A DNA stretch of 64,000 nt from assembly GCA_903923905.1 (NCBI GenBank), contig CAIXZH010000066.1, positions 62,001 through 126,000 of the forward strand. Reading direction: 5' to 3'. Below are positions 1 through 7,726 of the stretch, piece after piece. This DNA comes from an uncultured Bacteroidia bacterium (lineage in GTDB: Bacteria; Bacteroidota; Bacteroidia; Bacteroidales; Prolixibacteraceae). The notes under the pieces were generated by a model. That model searched no databases, was not told the origin of the DNA, and was given only the letters and a program-made list of their open reading frames with translations. Position 1 is the first letter of the stretch. Every line of letters starts with the position of its first letter. A program made the translations under genes and the position numbers.

Positions 1-1
1 C

Positions 2-799
2 AATCAACTGACCATTACAACCAATGATACATTACCCACAATCACTACCACCGCAGCATTAGGAGTCACCTCGACAACTGCATCAAGCGGGGGGTCAATC
101 TATTCCAATGGCGGGGCTGCAATTACAGCCCGCGGAGTTTGTTGGGCTACCAATCCCAATCCAGTGATCACTGACAATAAGACAGTTGATGGAGTTGGTT
201 CCGGTTCGTATGCCAGTTCACTGACCGGATTAATTCCGGGCACTACCTATTTTATCCGGGCTTACGCAACAAATAGTGTAGGGACATCCTATGGAAATCA
301 GACTTCCATAACTGCAACTATCGCGTTTATTGGTGAAAAATTTCAGGGGGGGATTGTTTTTTATATTGATGCCACTGGTCAACATGGCCTGATCTCTGCA
401 CCTACCGACCAGGCATTGAGTGTGCCATGGTGGAATGGAAGTTATAAATCTACAGGCGCTACTGGTACTGCAGTTGGAACAGGTCAGGCAAACACCAACG
501 CTATTATTCTGACGCAGGGGGTCGGAAATAATGCCGCAAGCATTTGCAGATCACTTACACTTGGAGGATATGCTGACTGGTTTTTACCTTCTAAGGATGA
601 GCTTAATCTGATGTATATGAATATAGGTCAGGGAGCAAGCGGAGCTAACGCAAACCTGGGTGGATTTGGTATCTATGTCTATTGGAGTTCAAGTGAAAGC
701 AACAGCCAAAATGCATGGAGCCAGCTTTTCAAAACTGGCTATCAATATTACAACTACAAGGACTATCTCTTCTTAGTCAGGGCTGTAAGGGCTTTTTAG
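2..799 (+). CDS. DUF1566-type surface protein, 5' end outside window
   Basis: The reading frame is open from base 2 and no start lies in the window, so this is the C-terminal part of a larger protein. Bases 2-330 encode a fibronectin-like module with the pattern GVCWATNPNP, then TVDGVGSGSY and TYFIRAYATNS. Many Bacteroidota surface proteins repeat this module. From about base 330 a DUF1566 (Lcl C-terminal-like) domain follows: IGEKFQGGIVFYID, HGLISAP, GYADWFLPSKDEL, YWSSSE and a C-terminal VRAVRAF. This arrangement is typical of secreted or cell-surface adhesin-like proteins whose role is unknown. The stop is 19 bases before the M23 peptidase start, so the two may be cotranscribed. The domain call is firm; function is not. 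Confidence 0.85.
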   Translation, partial: NQLTITTNDTLPTITTTAALGVTSTTASSGGSIYSNGGAAITARGVCWATNPNPVITDNKTVDGVGSGSYASSLTGLIPGTTYFIRAYATNSVGTSYGNQTSITATIAFIGEKFQGGIVFYIDATGQHGLISAPTDQALSVPWWNGSYKSTGATGTAVGTGQANTNAIILTQGVGNNAASICRSLTLGGYADWFLPSKDELNLMYMNIGQGASGANANLGGFGIYVYWSSSESNSQNAWSQLFKTGYQYYNYKDYLFLVRAVRAF

Positions 800-817
800 C
801 AGTCTTAAATTGAATCA

Positions 818-2065
818 ATGACAAATCGGCGGAAATATGTGATCACAGGGTTAGTGATTATGGTACTGGGGTTTTTATTCACATCATTGTATGTGCGTTA
901 CTATCAAAAACTTCCCCCTTTAGGCGAAGATTTGGTAGTCCATATTTCTGAACCTAAACTACTGTATGGTTTAAAAGCTGATTCATTCCATGTTGAGGAG
1001 AGTACGATTGCCAGGAATCAGAATCTTTCGGATATCCTGATTGACCGTGGAGTTTCTGCACAGACGGTTGACCAGCTTGCAAAAAACTCGGTTGCCATAT
1101 TTGATGTTCGGAAAATGAAAGCGGGTAACCGTTATACCATGTTCTATTCCCGAGATTCAAACAGGAGGCCACTCTTTCTGGCATACGAAAATAATAGTAT
1201 CGATTATTACCTGTACCCGTTAACCGGTTCGTTATTGGTAACAGCCGGTAAACAAAAAGTGACCTCAAAGAGACAAACTGCGTCGGGCGTAATTACCAGT
1301 TCCCTCTGGAATGCTATAAAAGACAGTCATATAAGCCCTCTTCTGGCAGTTCAGTTATCAGATATTTATGCCTGGACCATCGATTTTTTTGCCATTCAAA
1401 GAGGTGATCAGTTTACCGTTATCTATGATGAAGATTTTGTAAACGGTGAGTCAATTGGTCCGGGGAAAATCTATTCGGCATCATTTACTCAGGGGGGGAC
1501 CGATTTTTATGCCATCCGGTTTACCCAGGAGGATGGAGATAGTTTCTTTGACCTGAAAGGGAACAGTCTGCGGAAATCGTTTTTGAAAGCGCCACTGAAA
1601 TTTTCGCATATCAGCTCCCGCTTTTCAAATAACAGGATGCATCCCATATTACGTATTGTCAGGCCCCATCATGGTGTCGATTATGCAGCAGCAACAGGAA
1701 CACCTGTATATACCATTGGTGATGGGGTAGTCCTCCAAAAGAGCTATCAGCCAACCGGGGGTGGCAATTTTGTGAAAATCAGACACAATTCTGTCTATTC
1801 CACCAGTTATATGCATTTATCCAGGTTTGCGGCAGGCCTTAAGGTCGGAGCCCATGTCAGGCAGGGTGAAGTGATTGGATATGTAGGCGCCACTGGGCTT
1901 GCATCGGGTCCTCATCTCGATTTCAGGGTTTACATGGGGGGAACCCCTGTTGATCCGCTGACGGTAAAATCGCCACCTGCAGAACCTGTAAAGCCTGCAA
2001 ACCTCACTAAATTCAATGTGTTAAGAGACTCTGTATTGCAACAGCTTGCTGTTAAGAGGCTTTGA
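818..2065 (+). CDS. M23 family metallopeptidase, membrane-anchored
   Basis: A 415-aa protein with one N-terminal membrane segment (about residues 9-27) and a C-terminal LytM/M23 domain (about 265-395). M23 enzymes are zinc endopeptidases that cut peptidoglycan cross-links in the periplasm. The first zinc motif is present as H284-H-G-V-D288, inside the usual HP...HHGVDYAA context, and GDGVV follows. The second motif reads SGPHLDFRVY, so H366-x-D368 replaces the family's H-x-H. I believe similar HLDF forms occur in other Bacteroidota M23 proteins, so Asp may serve as a ligand. The central region resembles the OapA/NlpD-like domains that precede M23 in MepM-type proteins. It could be an active hydrolase or a regulator of cell-wall enzymes. 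Confidence 0.85.
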   Translation: MTNRRKYVITGLVIMVLGFLFTSLYVRYYQKLPPLGEDLVVHISEPKLLYGLKADSFHVEESTIARNQNLSDILIDRGVSAQTVDQLAKNSVAIFDVRKMKAGNRYTMFYSRDSNRRPLFLAYENNSIDYYLYPLTGSLLVTAGKQKVTSKRQTASGVITSSLWNAIKDSHISPLLAVQLSDIYAWTIDFFAIQRGDQFTVIYDEDFVNGESIGPGKIYSASFTQGGTDFYAIRFTQEDGDSFFDLKGNSLRKSFLKAPLKFSHISSRFSNNRMHPILRIVRPHHGVDYAAATGTPVYTIGDGVVLQKSYQPTGGGNFVKIRHNSVYSTSYMHLSRFAAGLKVGAHVRQGEVIGYVGATGLASGPHLDFRVYMGGTPVDPLTVKSPPAEPVKPANLTKFNVLRDSVLQQLAVKRL

Positions 2066-2233
2066 GGATCCGGCAACTGACAGGTCCGAATTTGCTGCTG
2101 GCTAATGGCTGCCAGCTTGTTCAGCTTACGCGGTTGAATTTAGTTTCACAATGAAGTATTGAAATCGAACCAACCCGTTTGGAGTTGTCACAGGCCAGCT
2201 GCCATCTAAAATTCTTGTCCGGATGTAAAGCTG

Positions 2234-3319
2234 TTATTTCCCTTCAGCAAGCATTACATCAGCTACAAACTGACGAATTTGCTGTTCATCTTCTTTTTTG
2301 CAGATTAACAGGGTTTTTTCGGATTCAACAACGATATAATCCTCGAGACCCTGGATAACCGCAATTTTATGGTCAGGCATGTTAATTATGCACTCACGGG
2401 TATCGTATAAGAATATTTTGTTTCCACTTACTGCATTGGAATGTTCATCTTTTTTGTGATTTTCGTAAAGCGAACCCCAGGTACCCAGATCTGACCACCC
2501 AAAGTCGGCACACAAAACGTAAACATTACTGGCTTTTTCCATCACCCCGTAATCAATCGAAATGTTGGGACATTCAGAATAAACTTTATTGATGTACTGA
2601 ACCTCGTCAGGAGTGTTGATATGTTTTTTCCCATATTCAAACAAGGCAGTTACTTCGGGCAGATGTTTTGTAAAGGCATTCTGGATAGCCTTGGCCGACC
2701 AGATAAAAATCCCCGAATTCCAGTAAAACTCTCCCGTTTCAATGAATACTTCAGCCATTTTACGATCCGGTTTTTCAGTAAAAGTCTTGACTCTAAATAA
2801 ATTATCCTTTTGCTTAAAGGCAATTTTTTCAGCTACCTGAATATAACCATAACCAGTTTCAGGACGGTTAGGCTGCAATCCAAGGGTGAGTAGGACATCA
2901 CTATCGGAAACATACCTTAGGCCATTGTTTATCTCTTCCAGAAAGTAATCTTCTTTTAAAATTAAATGATCAGAGGGAGCTACAATGACATTGGCCTCAG
3001 GACAAGTGCTCAGAATTTTATAGGTTGCGTAGGCAACACAAGGAGCAGTATTACGCCGTAATGGTTCAGATAAAACCTGAGATTCCTTCAGTTGCGGGAG
3101 CTGACTGAGAACAAGATTTTTGTGATTTTCACTGGTAACTACAAGAAAATTGGCGGGAGGAATAATACGTGAAAAACGATCGAAGGTAAGCTGAAGAAGG
3201 GAACGGCCGACACCGAGAATATCTAAAAACTGTTTTGGTTTTTCAGCAGTACTTAATGGCCAGAAACGACTCCCAATACCACCAGCCATAATCACACAAA
3301 AATTTTTACAATTTTCCAT
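2234..3319 (-). CDS. manC: Mannose-1-phosphate guanylyltransferase
   Basis: Makes GDP-mannose from mannose-1-phosphate and GTP, the donor for mannosylated glycans and GDP-fucose. The 361-aa protein opens with the nucleotidyltransferase loop VIMAGGIGSRFWPLS, has the PKQFLD signature, VAPSDHLI in the middle, and FTEKPDRK at about residue 180. It has only the transferase part plus a short left-handed helix end; there is no fused type II isomerase domain. I chose the ATG at 3319 over the one at 3337 because a TAATTTTG -7 box (3335-3342, minus strand) would be transcribed from inside the longer frame. It stands alone, divergent from the MlaE operon. Confidence 0.93.
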   Translation of the reverse strand: MENCKNFCVIMAGGIGSRFWPLSTAEKPKQFLDILGVGRSLLQLTFDRFSRIIPPANFLVVTSENHKNLVLSQLPQLKESQVLSEPLRRNTAPCVAYATYKILSTCPEANVIVAPSDHLILKEDYFLEEINNGLRYVSDSDVLLTLGLQPNRPETGYGYIQVAEKIAFKQKDNLFRVKTFTEKPDRKMAEVFIETGEFYWNSGIFIWSAKAIQNAFTKHLPEVTALFEYGKKHINTPDEVQYINKVYSECPNISIDYGVMEKASNVYVLCADFGWSDLGTWGSLYENHKKDEHSNAVSGNKIFLYDTRECIINMPDHKIAVIQGLEDYIVVESEKTLLICKKEDEQQIRQFVADVMLAEGK

Positions 3320-3334
3320 CGTCTTATTTTTACT

Positions 3335-3342
3335 CAAAATTA
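3335..3342 (-). promoter_or_regulatory. -7 box (TAATTTTG) for manC
   Basis: On the minus strand the sequence reads TAATTTTG, matching the Bacteroidota -7 consensus TAnnTTTG. It ends 15 bases before the chosen manC start. No clear TTTG -33 box sits 19-20 bases upstream; the DNA there is a T-rich run. It supports the shorter manC start. Confidence 0.5.
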
Positions 3343-3737
3343 TTTATTTTTTTGAAATAAAACAGCATGGGATTTATGTTGTACGACCAATCCTGAATAA
3401 TGGTTCCTTGAATTTTAGCCTGGGGGGTTGAATGGCAAACAAATTACCTTTTTGAAAATCATTCCAGGAAAAAATGGTCGTTTCTGAACCTGGCTAATTC
3501 AGTATAGATCTTATTGTAAAGGTTTCCCAATTATTTGCCCGATGCGAGTAACTCACGGGATTTCGGGACTAAATTAATATCCGTCATTGGATTCTGGTTT
3601 TGTTTGCTGCTTATTTCGTCATAGAGTCAATTTTTTGTACTTTTATCGGAAAATTTAAGCGTTGTGAATTTTTTGAGATGAACAGTTATATATTTACAAC
3701 TATTTAATTATCAATTATATATATCTAATTTTTATAA
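3343..3737. other. Divergent intergenic region, no gene seen
   Basis: About 395 bases between the divergent manC and MlaE-type genes. All frames are broken by stops, no RNA gene was recognised, and the last 80 bases are very AT-rich. It presumably holds the promoter of the MlaE operon, but no clean TTTG/TAnnTTTG pair was found for it. Confidence 0.5.
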
Positions 3738-4478
3738 GTGAATATATTTTATCACATTGGACAATATTTTTTGCTGATGGTCAGGGTGTTTAAAAAGCCG
3801 GAGAAGAACTCAATCTATATCCGGCAATTAATCCTTGAAATAGAAAAACTGGGAATAAATTCAATTGGTATTGTCGCAGTAATTTCTGTCTTCATGGGTG
3901 GCATCATCACATTGCAGCTGACCTATAACATGGTTAATCCGTTAATGCCCTCCTATATTATTGGACTTGGAAACCGCGATACACTGATCCTTGAATTTTC
4001 CTCAACTGTACTAAGTCTGATGCTTGCAGGGAAGGTGGGTTCTAACATTGCTTCTGAACTTGGAAGCATGCGAATCACAGAACAGATTGATTCCATGGAG
4101 ATTATGGGTGTTAATTCAGCATCTTACCTGATTCTGCCAAAAATTATAGCTGTTGTTTTTATAAGTCCGTTTTTATTCATTATCAGTGTATTTTGCGGCT
4201 TGGTGGGTGGATTAATTACCGGTCCGCTTTCCGGGGTGGTTACCATCGCAACTTATCTTACGGGAATTACCACCCTGTTTGTTCCGTTTTATGTCTCCTT
4301 TTCAATTATTAAAACATTGGTTTTTGGATTCTTAATTGCTTCTGTACCTGCATATATGGGTTATTTTGTACAGGGAGGAGCCCTTGAGGTAGGGCGTGCA
4401 AGCACCAAAGCGGTGGTAAATACCAGCATCCTGATTCTGTTTTTCGACCTGGTCCTTACTCAATTGCTATTCAAATGA
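3738..4478 (+). CDS. MlaE-family ABC transporter permease
   Basis: A 246-aa inner-membrane permease of the MlaE/TRIC-like family, which moves phospholipids between inner and outer membranes. It has about five hydrophobic segments, the family motif VGSNIASELGSMRITEQIDSMEIMG (about residues 96-120), and a conserved small-residue-rich region after it. The frame begins with GTG at 3738; no ATG precedes it in frame. The stop overlaps the next gene's start by four bases (ATGA), so permease and ATPase are translationally coupled. Unlike proteobacterial mla operons, no MlaD-like MCE protein follows here. Confidence 0.9.
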   Translation: MNIFYHIGQYFLLMVRVFKKPEKNSIYIRQLILEIEKLGINSIGIVAVISVFMGGIITLQLTYNMVNPLMPSYIIGLGNRDTLILEFSSTVLSLMLAGKVGSNIASELGSMRITEQIDSMEIMGVNSASYLILPKIIAVVFISPFLFIISVFCGLVGGLITGPLSGVVTIATYLTGITTLFVPFYVSFSIIKTLVFGFLIASVPAYMGYFVQGGALEVGRASTKAVVNTSILILFFDLVLTQLLFK

Positions 4479-5245
4479 TTGAAATTAAAAATATATATAA
4501 GTCCTTCGAAGGCCGGGATGTACTTAAAGACATATCTGCCGTTTTCGAAAAGGGGAAGACCAACCTGATCATCGGGCAGAGTGGTTCAGGGAAGACTGTT
4601 CTGTTAAAGTCAGTTGTTGGACTGTTCGATATTGATAAAGGTGAAATCCTTTTTGATGGAAGAGATACACTGATCATGGACTTCCAGGAACAAAAATTAC
4701 TTCGGCAGGAGATCGGCATGGTTTTCCAAAACGGAGCCCTTTTTGATTCCCTGACTGTAGAGGAAAATGTCCGGTTTCCCATGGATATGTTTACAACTAT
4801 GACCATGAAGGAAAAGGTGATGCGGCTTAATTTTTGCCTTGATCGGGTGAATATTAAGGAATCGAACCATTTATATCCGTCAGAGATATCAGGAGGTATG
4901 CGTAAAAGGGTAGCTATTGCCAGGGCTATAGCGCTGAATCCTAAATATTTATTCTGTGACGAGCCCAATTCCGGACTTGATCCGGTAACCTCCATCCTGA
5001 TTGATGCTCTTATTAAAGAAATTACGTCAGAATTTGACATCACAACAATTATCAATACCCATGATATGAATTCGGTGATGGAGATTGGCGACAATATTCT
5101 TTTTATCTCAGAGGGGCAAAAGTGTTGGGAAGGGAATAGTTCCCAGATTTTTAATACCCGCAATAAAAAGCTCAACGCTTTTGTTTTTGCATCACCTTTC
5201 TCAAAGAAATTCAGGGAAATTAAGCAAATGGAGGATGACGAATGA
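4475..5245 (+). CDS. MlaF-family ABC transporter ATPase
   Basis: A 256-aa ATPase that powers the MlaE-type permease encoded just before it. The Walker A loop GQSGSGKT is at about residues 34-41, the signature is ISGGMRKRV, and Walker B reads LFCDEPNSGLDP, the exact form typical of MlaF-type ATPases, followed by a switch His in INTHD. Overlaps of four bases with both the upstream permease and the downstream lipoprotein gene show one tightly coupled operon. A 234-aa frame on the opposite strand is only a shadow of this gene. Confidence 0.93.
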   Translation: MIEIKNIYKSFEGRDVLKDISAVFEKGKTNLIIGQSGSGKTVLLKSVVGLFDIDKGEILFDGRDTLIMDFQEQKLLRQEIGMVFQNGALFDSLTVEENVRFPMDMFTTMTMKEKVMRLNFCLDRVNIKESNHLYPSEISGGMRKRVAIARAIALNPKYLFCDEPNSGLDPVTSILIDALIKEITSEFDITTIINTHDMNSVMEIGDNILFISEGQKCWEGNSSQIFNTRNKKLNAFVFASPFSKKFREIKQMEDDE

Positions 5246-5604
5246 GAAAAGTTCTGATCGTTTTAGCCGCAATTCTGGTTATGGCCTGTGCTGGAAACAG
5301 AACCCCCAATGGGATTATGAGTGAAAAGGAGATCATCCCTGTACTCGTTGAAATTCATCTCGCTGAAGGTGTTTATGCTCAACGGTATATGGACAAGATT
5401 ACCCGGGAAAATTATCAGGAAGATCTTTACCTTTCTGTGCTTAAGAAATTTAAGTGTGATCAGAAGGTATTTGAAGCATCTTTGCTGTATTATGGTAAAT
5501 ATCCCGAAAAATATAAGCTTGTTTATGACGAAGTGCTTAATCGGTTAAATGAAATGGATGTGAGATCCAGGGCAAAAGACTCGATTCTGCGTGTAAAAAA
5601 GTAG
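5242..5604 (+). CDS. DUF4296 lipoprotein
   Basis: A 120-aa protein with a lipoprotein signal (hydrophobic start, lipobox LVMAC, Cys at about residue 16) and a DUF4296 domain across most of the rest. The pattern is MSEKEIIPVLVEIHLAEG then YQEDLYLSVLKKF and YGKYPEKYKLVYDEVLNRL. The family is found in Bacteroidota and has no known role. The start overlaps the MlaF-type gene by four bases, so it is made together with the lipid transporter. That makes an accessory envelope role plausible, but this is inferred from context only. Confidence 0.85.
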   Translation: MRKVLIVLAAILVMACAGNRTPNGIMSEKEIIPVLVEIHLAEGVYAQRYMDKITRENYQEDLYLSVLKKFKCDQKVFEASLLYYGKYPEKYKLVYDEVLNRLNEMDVRSRAKDSILRVKK

Positions 5605-5610
5605 TCGGAT

Positions 5611-6804
5611 ATGCGCAAGTTCTCAGCTCATTTTATTTTCACGGGAAACGGGACTATTCTTGAAAAAGGAATTATTGTCCTCACCGACCAGGGTGTTGTA
5701 GCTGATATTATCGACACAAACGGAAAGCTTGAAGAAAAAGCCGGAGTTGAGTTTTATAGTGGTGTATTAACTCCCGGTTTTGTTAATGCACACTGCCATC
5801 TGGAATTATCTCATTTACGTGCAGCTTTCGGGGAAAGATCCGGACTCCCTGAATTCCTGAAAAATGTTGCACAGCGCCGTAATCATAATGACCCGGAAAT
5901 TCTTGTTGAAGCCCGGAATGCAGATCACGAACTTTGGAGAAATGGGGTTGTGGCAGTAGGTGATATCTCTAATACGAATGCAACATTTCCTATAAAATTG
6001 GAATCGAAAATCGCCTATCATACTTTTGTGGAGGCCCTGGGATTCTCCCCGGATAGGGTAGAGAAAGCTTTTGGGTTAGCTTGTCAATGCTATGATCAGG
6101 CAAAGGAAATGGGATTGTCTGCTTCAATTGTACCCCATTCTCCATACGCAATCTCAAAAGAACTATTCGATAAAATCACATCCTTTGCGATTAGTGAAAA
6201 TTCAGTTTTATCGATGCATAGCCAGGAAAGCTCGGCTGAAGATGATTTATACCGTTCAGGGGATGGCGAAATCTTCAGGCATCTGACCGAAAACCTCAAT
6301 ATAGACCTCACCACTTTCCGACCCTCAGGAAAGGGAGCCCTGGAAAGTGTCATTGGCAATTTACCCATTGAAAATAAGCTTCTGCTCGTCCATAATATCC
6401 GGACAGCGCAAGGAGATATTGACCTGATTAGTAAGACAAGGCCACTCTTTCAGACCTGGTTCGTCCTTTGCCCTGAATCTAATCTTTTTATCGAAAACCT
6501 CCTACCCGACATTGAACTTTTTCGCAAAAATAAACTTCAGATTTGTCTTGGAACAGACAGCCTATCCTCAAACCATAAACTCTCAATCCTCGATGAGATG
6601 AAAACAATCCAGTCCCATTTCCCATCGATTCCTTTAATAGAAATAGTGTCCTGGGCCACGATTAATGGAGCAAGAGCCCTGGAAATGGACAGTTGGGCAG
6701 GAACTATTGAAATAGGAAAAAGACCCGGGATTAACCTGATTACCGGGATGGATTTACAGCAACTACGTCTGCAGCCTCAATCCCAGATCAGAAAATTGAT
6801 CTAA
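5611..6804 (+). CDS. Amidohydrolase, Atz/Trz/aminofutalosine-deaminase-like
   Basis: A 397-aa metal-dependent amidohydrolase. Metal-binding residues are visible as H61-x-H63 (NAHCHLELSHL), a His in MHSQESSAED near residue 205, and the catalytic Asp in GTDSLSSN near residue 315. The ESNLFIENLLPDIELF and TDSLSSNHKLSILDEM stretches look like the aminofutalosine deaminase branch of epsilonproteobacterial menaquinone synthesis. However, no other mqn gene is in the window, and many Bacteroidota use the classical Men route. The substrate is therefore open among aminofutalosine, guanine-like bases and other N-heterocycles. It starts seven bases after the DUF4296 gene and may share its transcript. Confidence 0.7.
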   Translation: MRKFSAHFIFTGNGTILEKGIIVLTDQGVVADIIDTNGKLEEKAGVEFYSGVLTPGFVNAHCHLELSHLRAAFGERSGLPEFLKNVAQRRNHNDPEILVEARNADHELWRNGVVAVGDISNTNATFPIKLESKIAYHTFVEALGFSPDRVEKAFGLACQCYDQAKEMGLSASIVPHSPYAISKELFDKITSFAISENSVLSMHSQESSAEDDLYRSGDGEIFRHLTENLNIDLTTFRPSGKGALESVIGNLPIENKLLLVHNIRTAQGDIDLISKTRPLFQTWFVLCPESNLFIENLLPDIELFRKNKLQICLGTDSLSSNHKLSILDEMKTIQSHFPSIPLIEIVSWATINGARALEMDSWAGTIEIGKRPGINLITGMDLQQLRLQPQSQIRKLI

Positions 6805-6844
6805 TTTTATTTGTCTTAATATCAAGAATATTCGAAAATACAAT

Positions 6845-7627
6845 ATGCCGACATTTCTCTTTGATCAAACAATATTTGGACCCGTTATCAGTCGAAGATT
6901 GGGCATTTCGCTTGGAATCAATTTATTGCCGAACGATTCCAAATTATGCTCATTTAACTGTATCTATTGTGAATGCGGATGGAATCCAGAAAAGGGTTCA
7001 GTAAAACCTATTTTACCAACACAATTGGAGGTGAAAAGCATACTCAGGGGAAAGTTGCTGGAGATGAAAAACGAAGGAAAATTGCCTGATGTAATTACAT
7101 TTGCCGGAAACGGAGAACCAACAATTCACCCCCATTTTGCAGCCATAATCGACGACACCATACTGATCAGGGATGAAATATGTCCGCAAGCAAGAATAGC
7201 TGTCCTCTCCAATTCAACGATGCTTCATAAAGCAAAGGTTGTTGAGGCCTTAAAAAAGGTGGATGATAATATTCTAAAACTTGATTCGGGTATTTCGGAG
7301 ACCATAAGAGTTCTCGATCAACCCGTGGGAAGATTTAATCTGGAAAAGGTGGTGCAGAATCTAAAGCAATTCAATGGCAGCCAGATTATTCAAACAATGT
7401 TCATCCGGGGTACTTTTGAGGGGACCAAAATAGACAATACGACAGAATTCGAACTAGTGGCCTGGATAGCTCTGCTCAGGGAGATTCGACCAAAATCTGT
7501 GACTATTTATACCATTGCCCGTGATACCCCTGCCAACAATCTTTTTAAGGTTCCAACCGATGAACTCGAAACCATCGCTGACCGGGTCCGGGAAGAAACG
7601 GGACTTGAGGTCCAGGTGAGCGGGTAG
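6845..7627 (+). CDS. Radical SAM protein (COG0731-like)
   Basis: A 260-aa radical S-adenosylmethionine enzyme. The [4Fe-4S] cysteines form a C-x3-C-x2-C motif at C35, C39 and C42, followed by ECGWNPEKG. The N-terminal FGPVISRRLGISLGINLLP and later ITFAGNGEPTIHP are typical of the COG0731 group, distantly related to the wyosine synthase TYW1. Members are common in Bacteroidota with no fixed substrate. It ends with a short C-terminal half of the barrel and no extra domain. It follows the amidohydrolase by 40 bases in the same direction. Confidence 0.85.
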   Translation: MPTFLFDQTIFGPVISRRLGISLGINLLPNDSKLCSFNCIYCECGWNPEKGSVKPILPTQLEVKSILRGKLLEMKNEGKLPDVITFAGNGEPTIHPHFAAIIDDTILIRDEICPQARIAVLSNSTMLHKAKVVEALKKVDDNILKLDSGISETIRVLDQPVGRFNLEKVVQNLKQFNGSQIIQTMFIRGTFEGTKIDNTTEFELVAWIALLREIRPKSVTIYTIARDTPANNLFKVPTDELETIADRVREETGLEVQVSG

Positions 7628-7726
7628 AGGAAAGAACAATCTAGGGATTGCAATTGGTTGAAATTTATAGAAATAGGGAGATATAAAAGTTAGGTTAAAC
7701 TTCTGATAAGATAAACGACTAAAACG

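Noticed and set aside
4471-5175. 234-aa open frame opposite the MlaF-type gene
   Set aside because: It is an exact antisense shadow of a gene with clear ABC ATPase motifs; its own translation has no recognisable domain.
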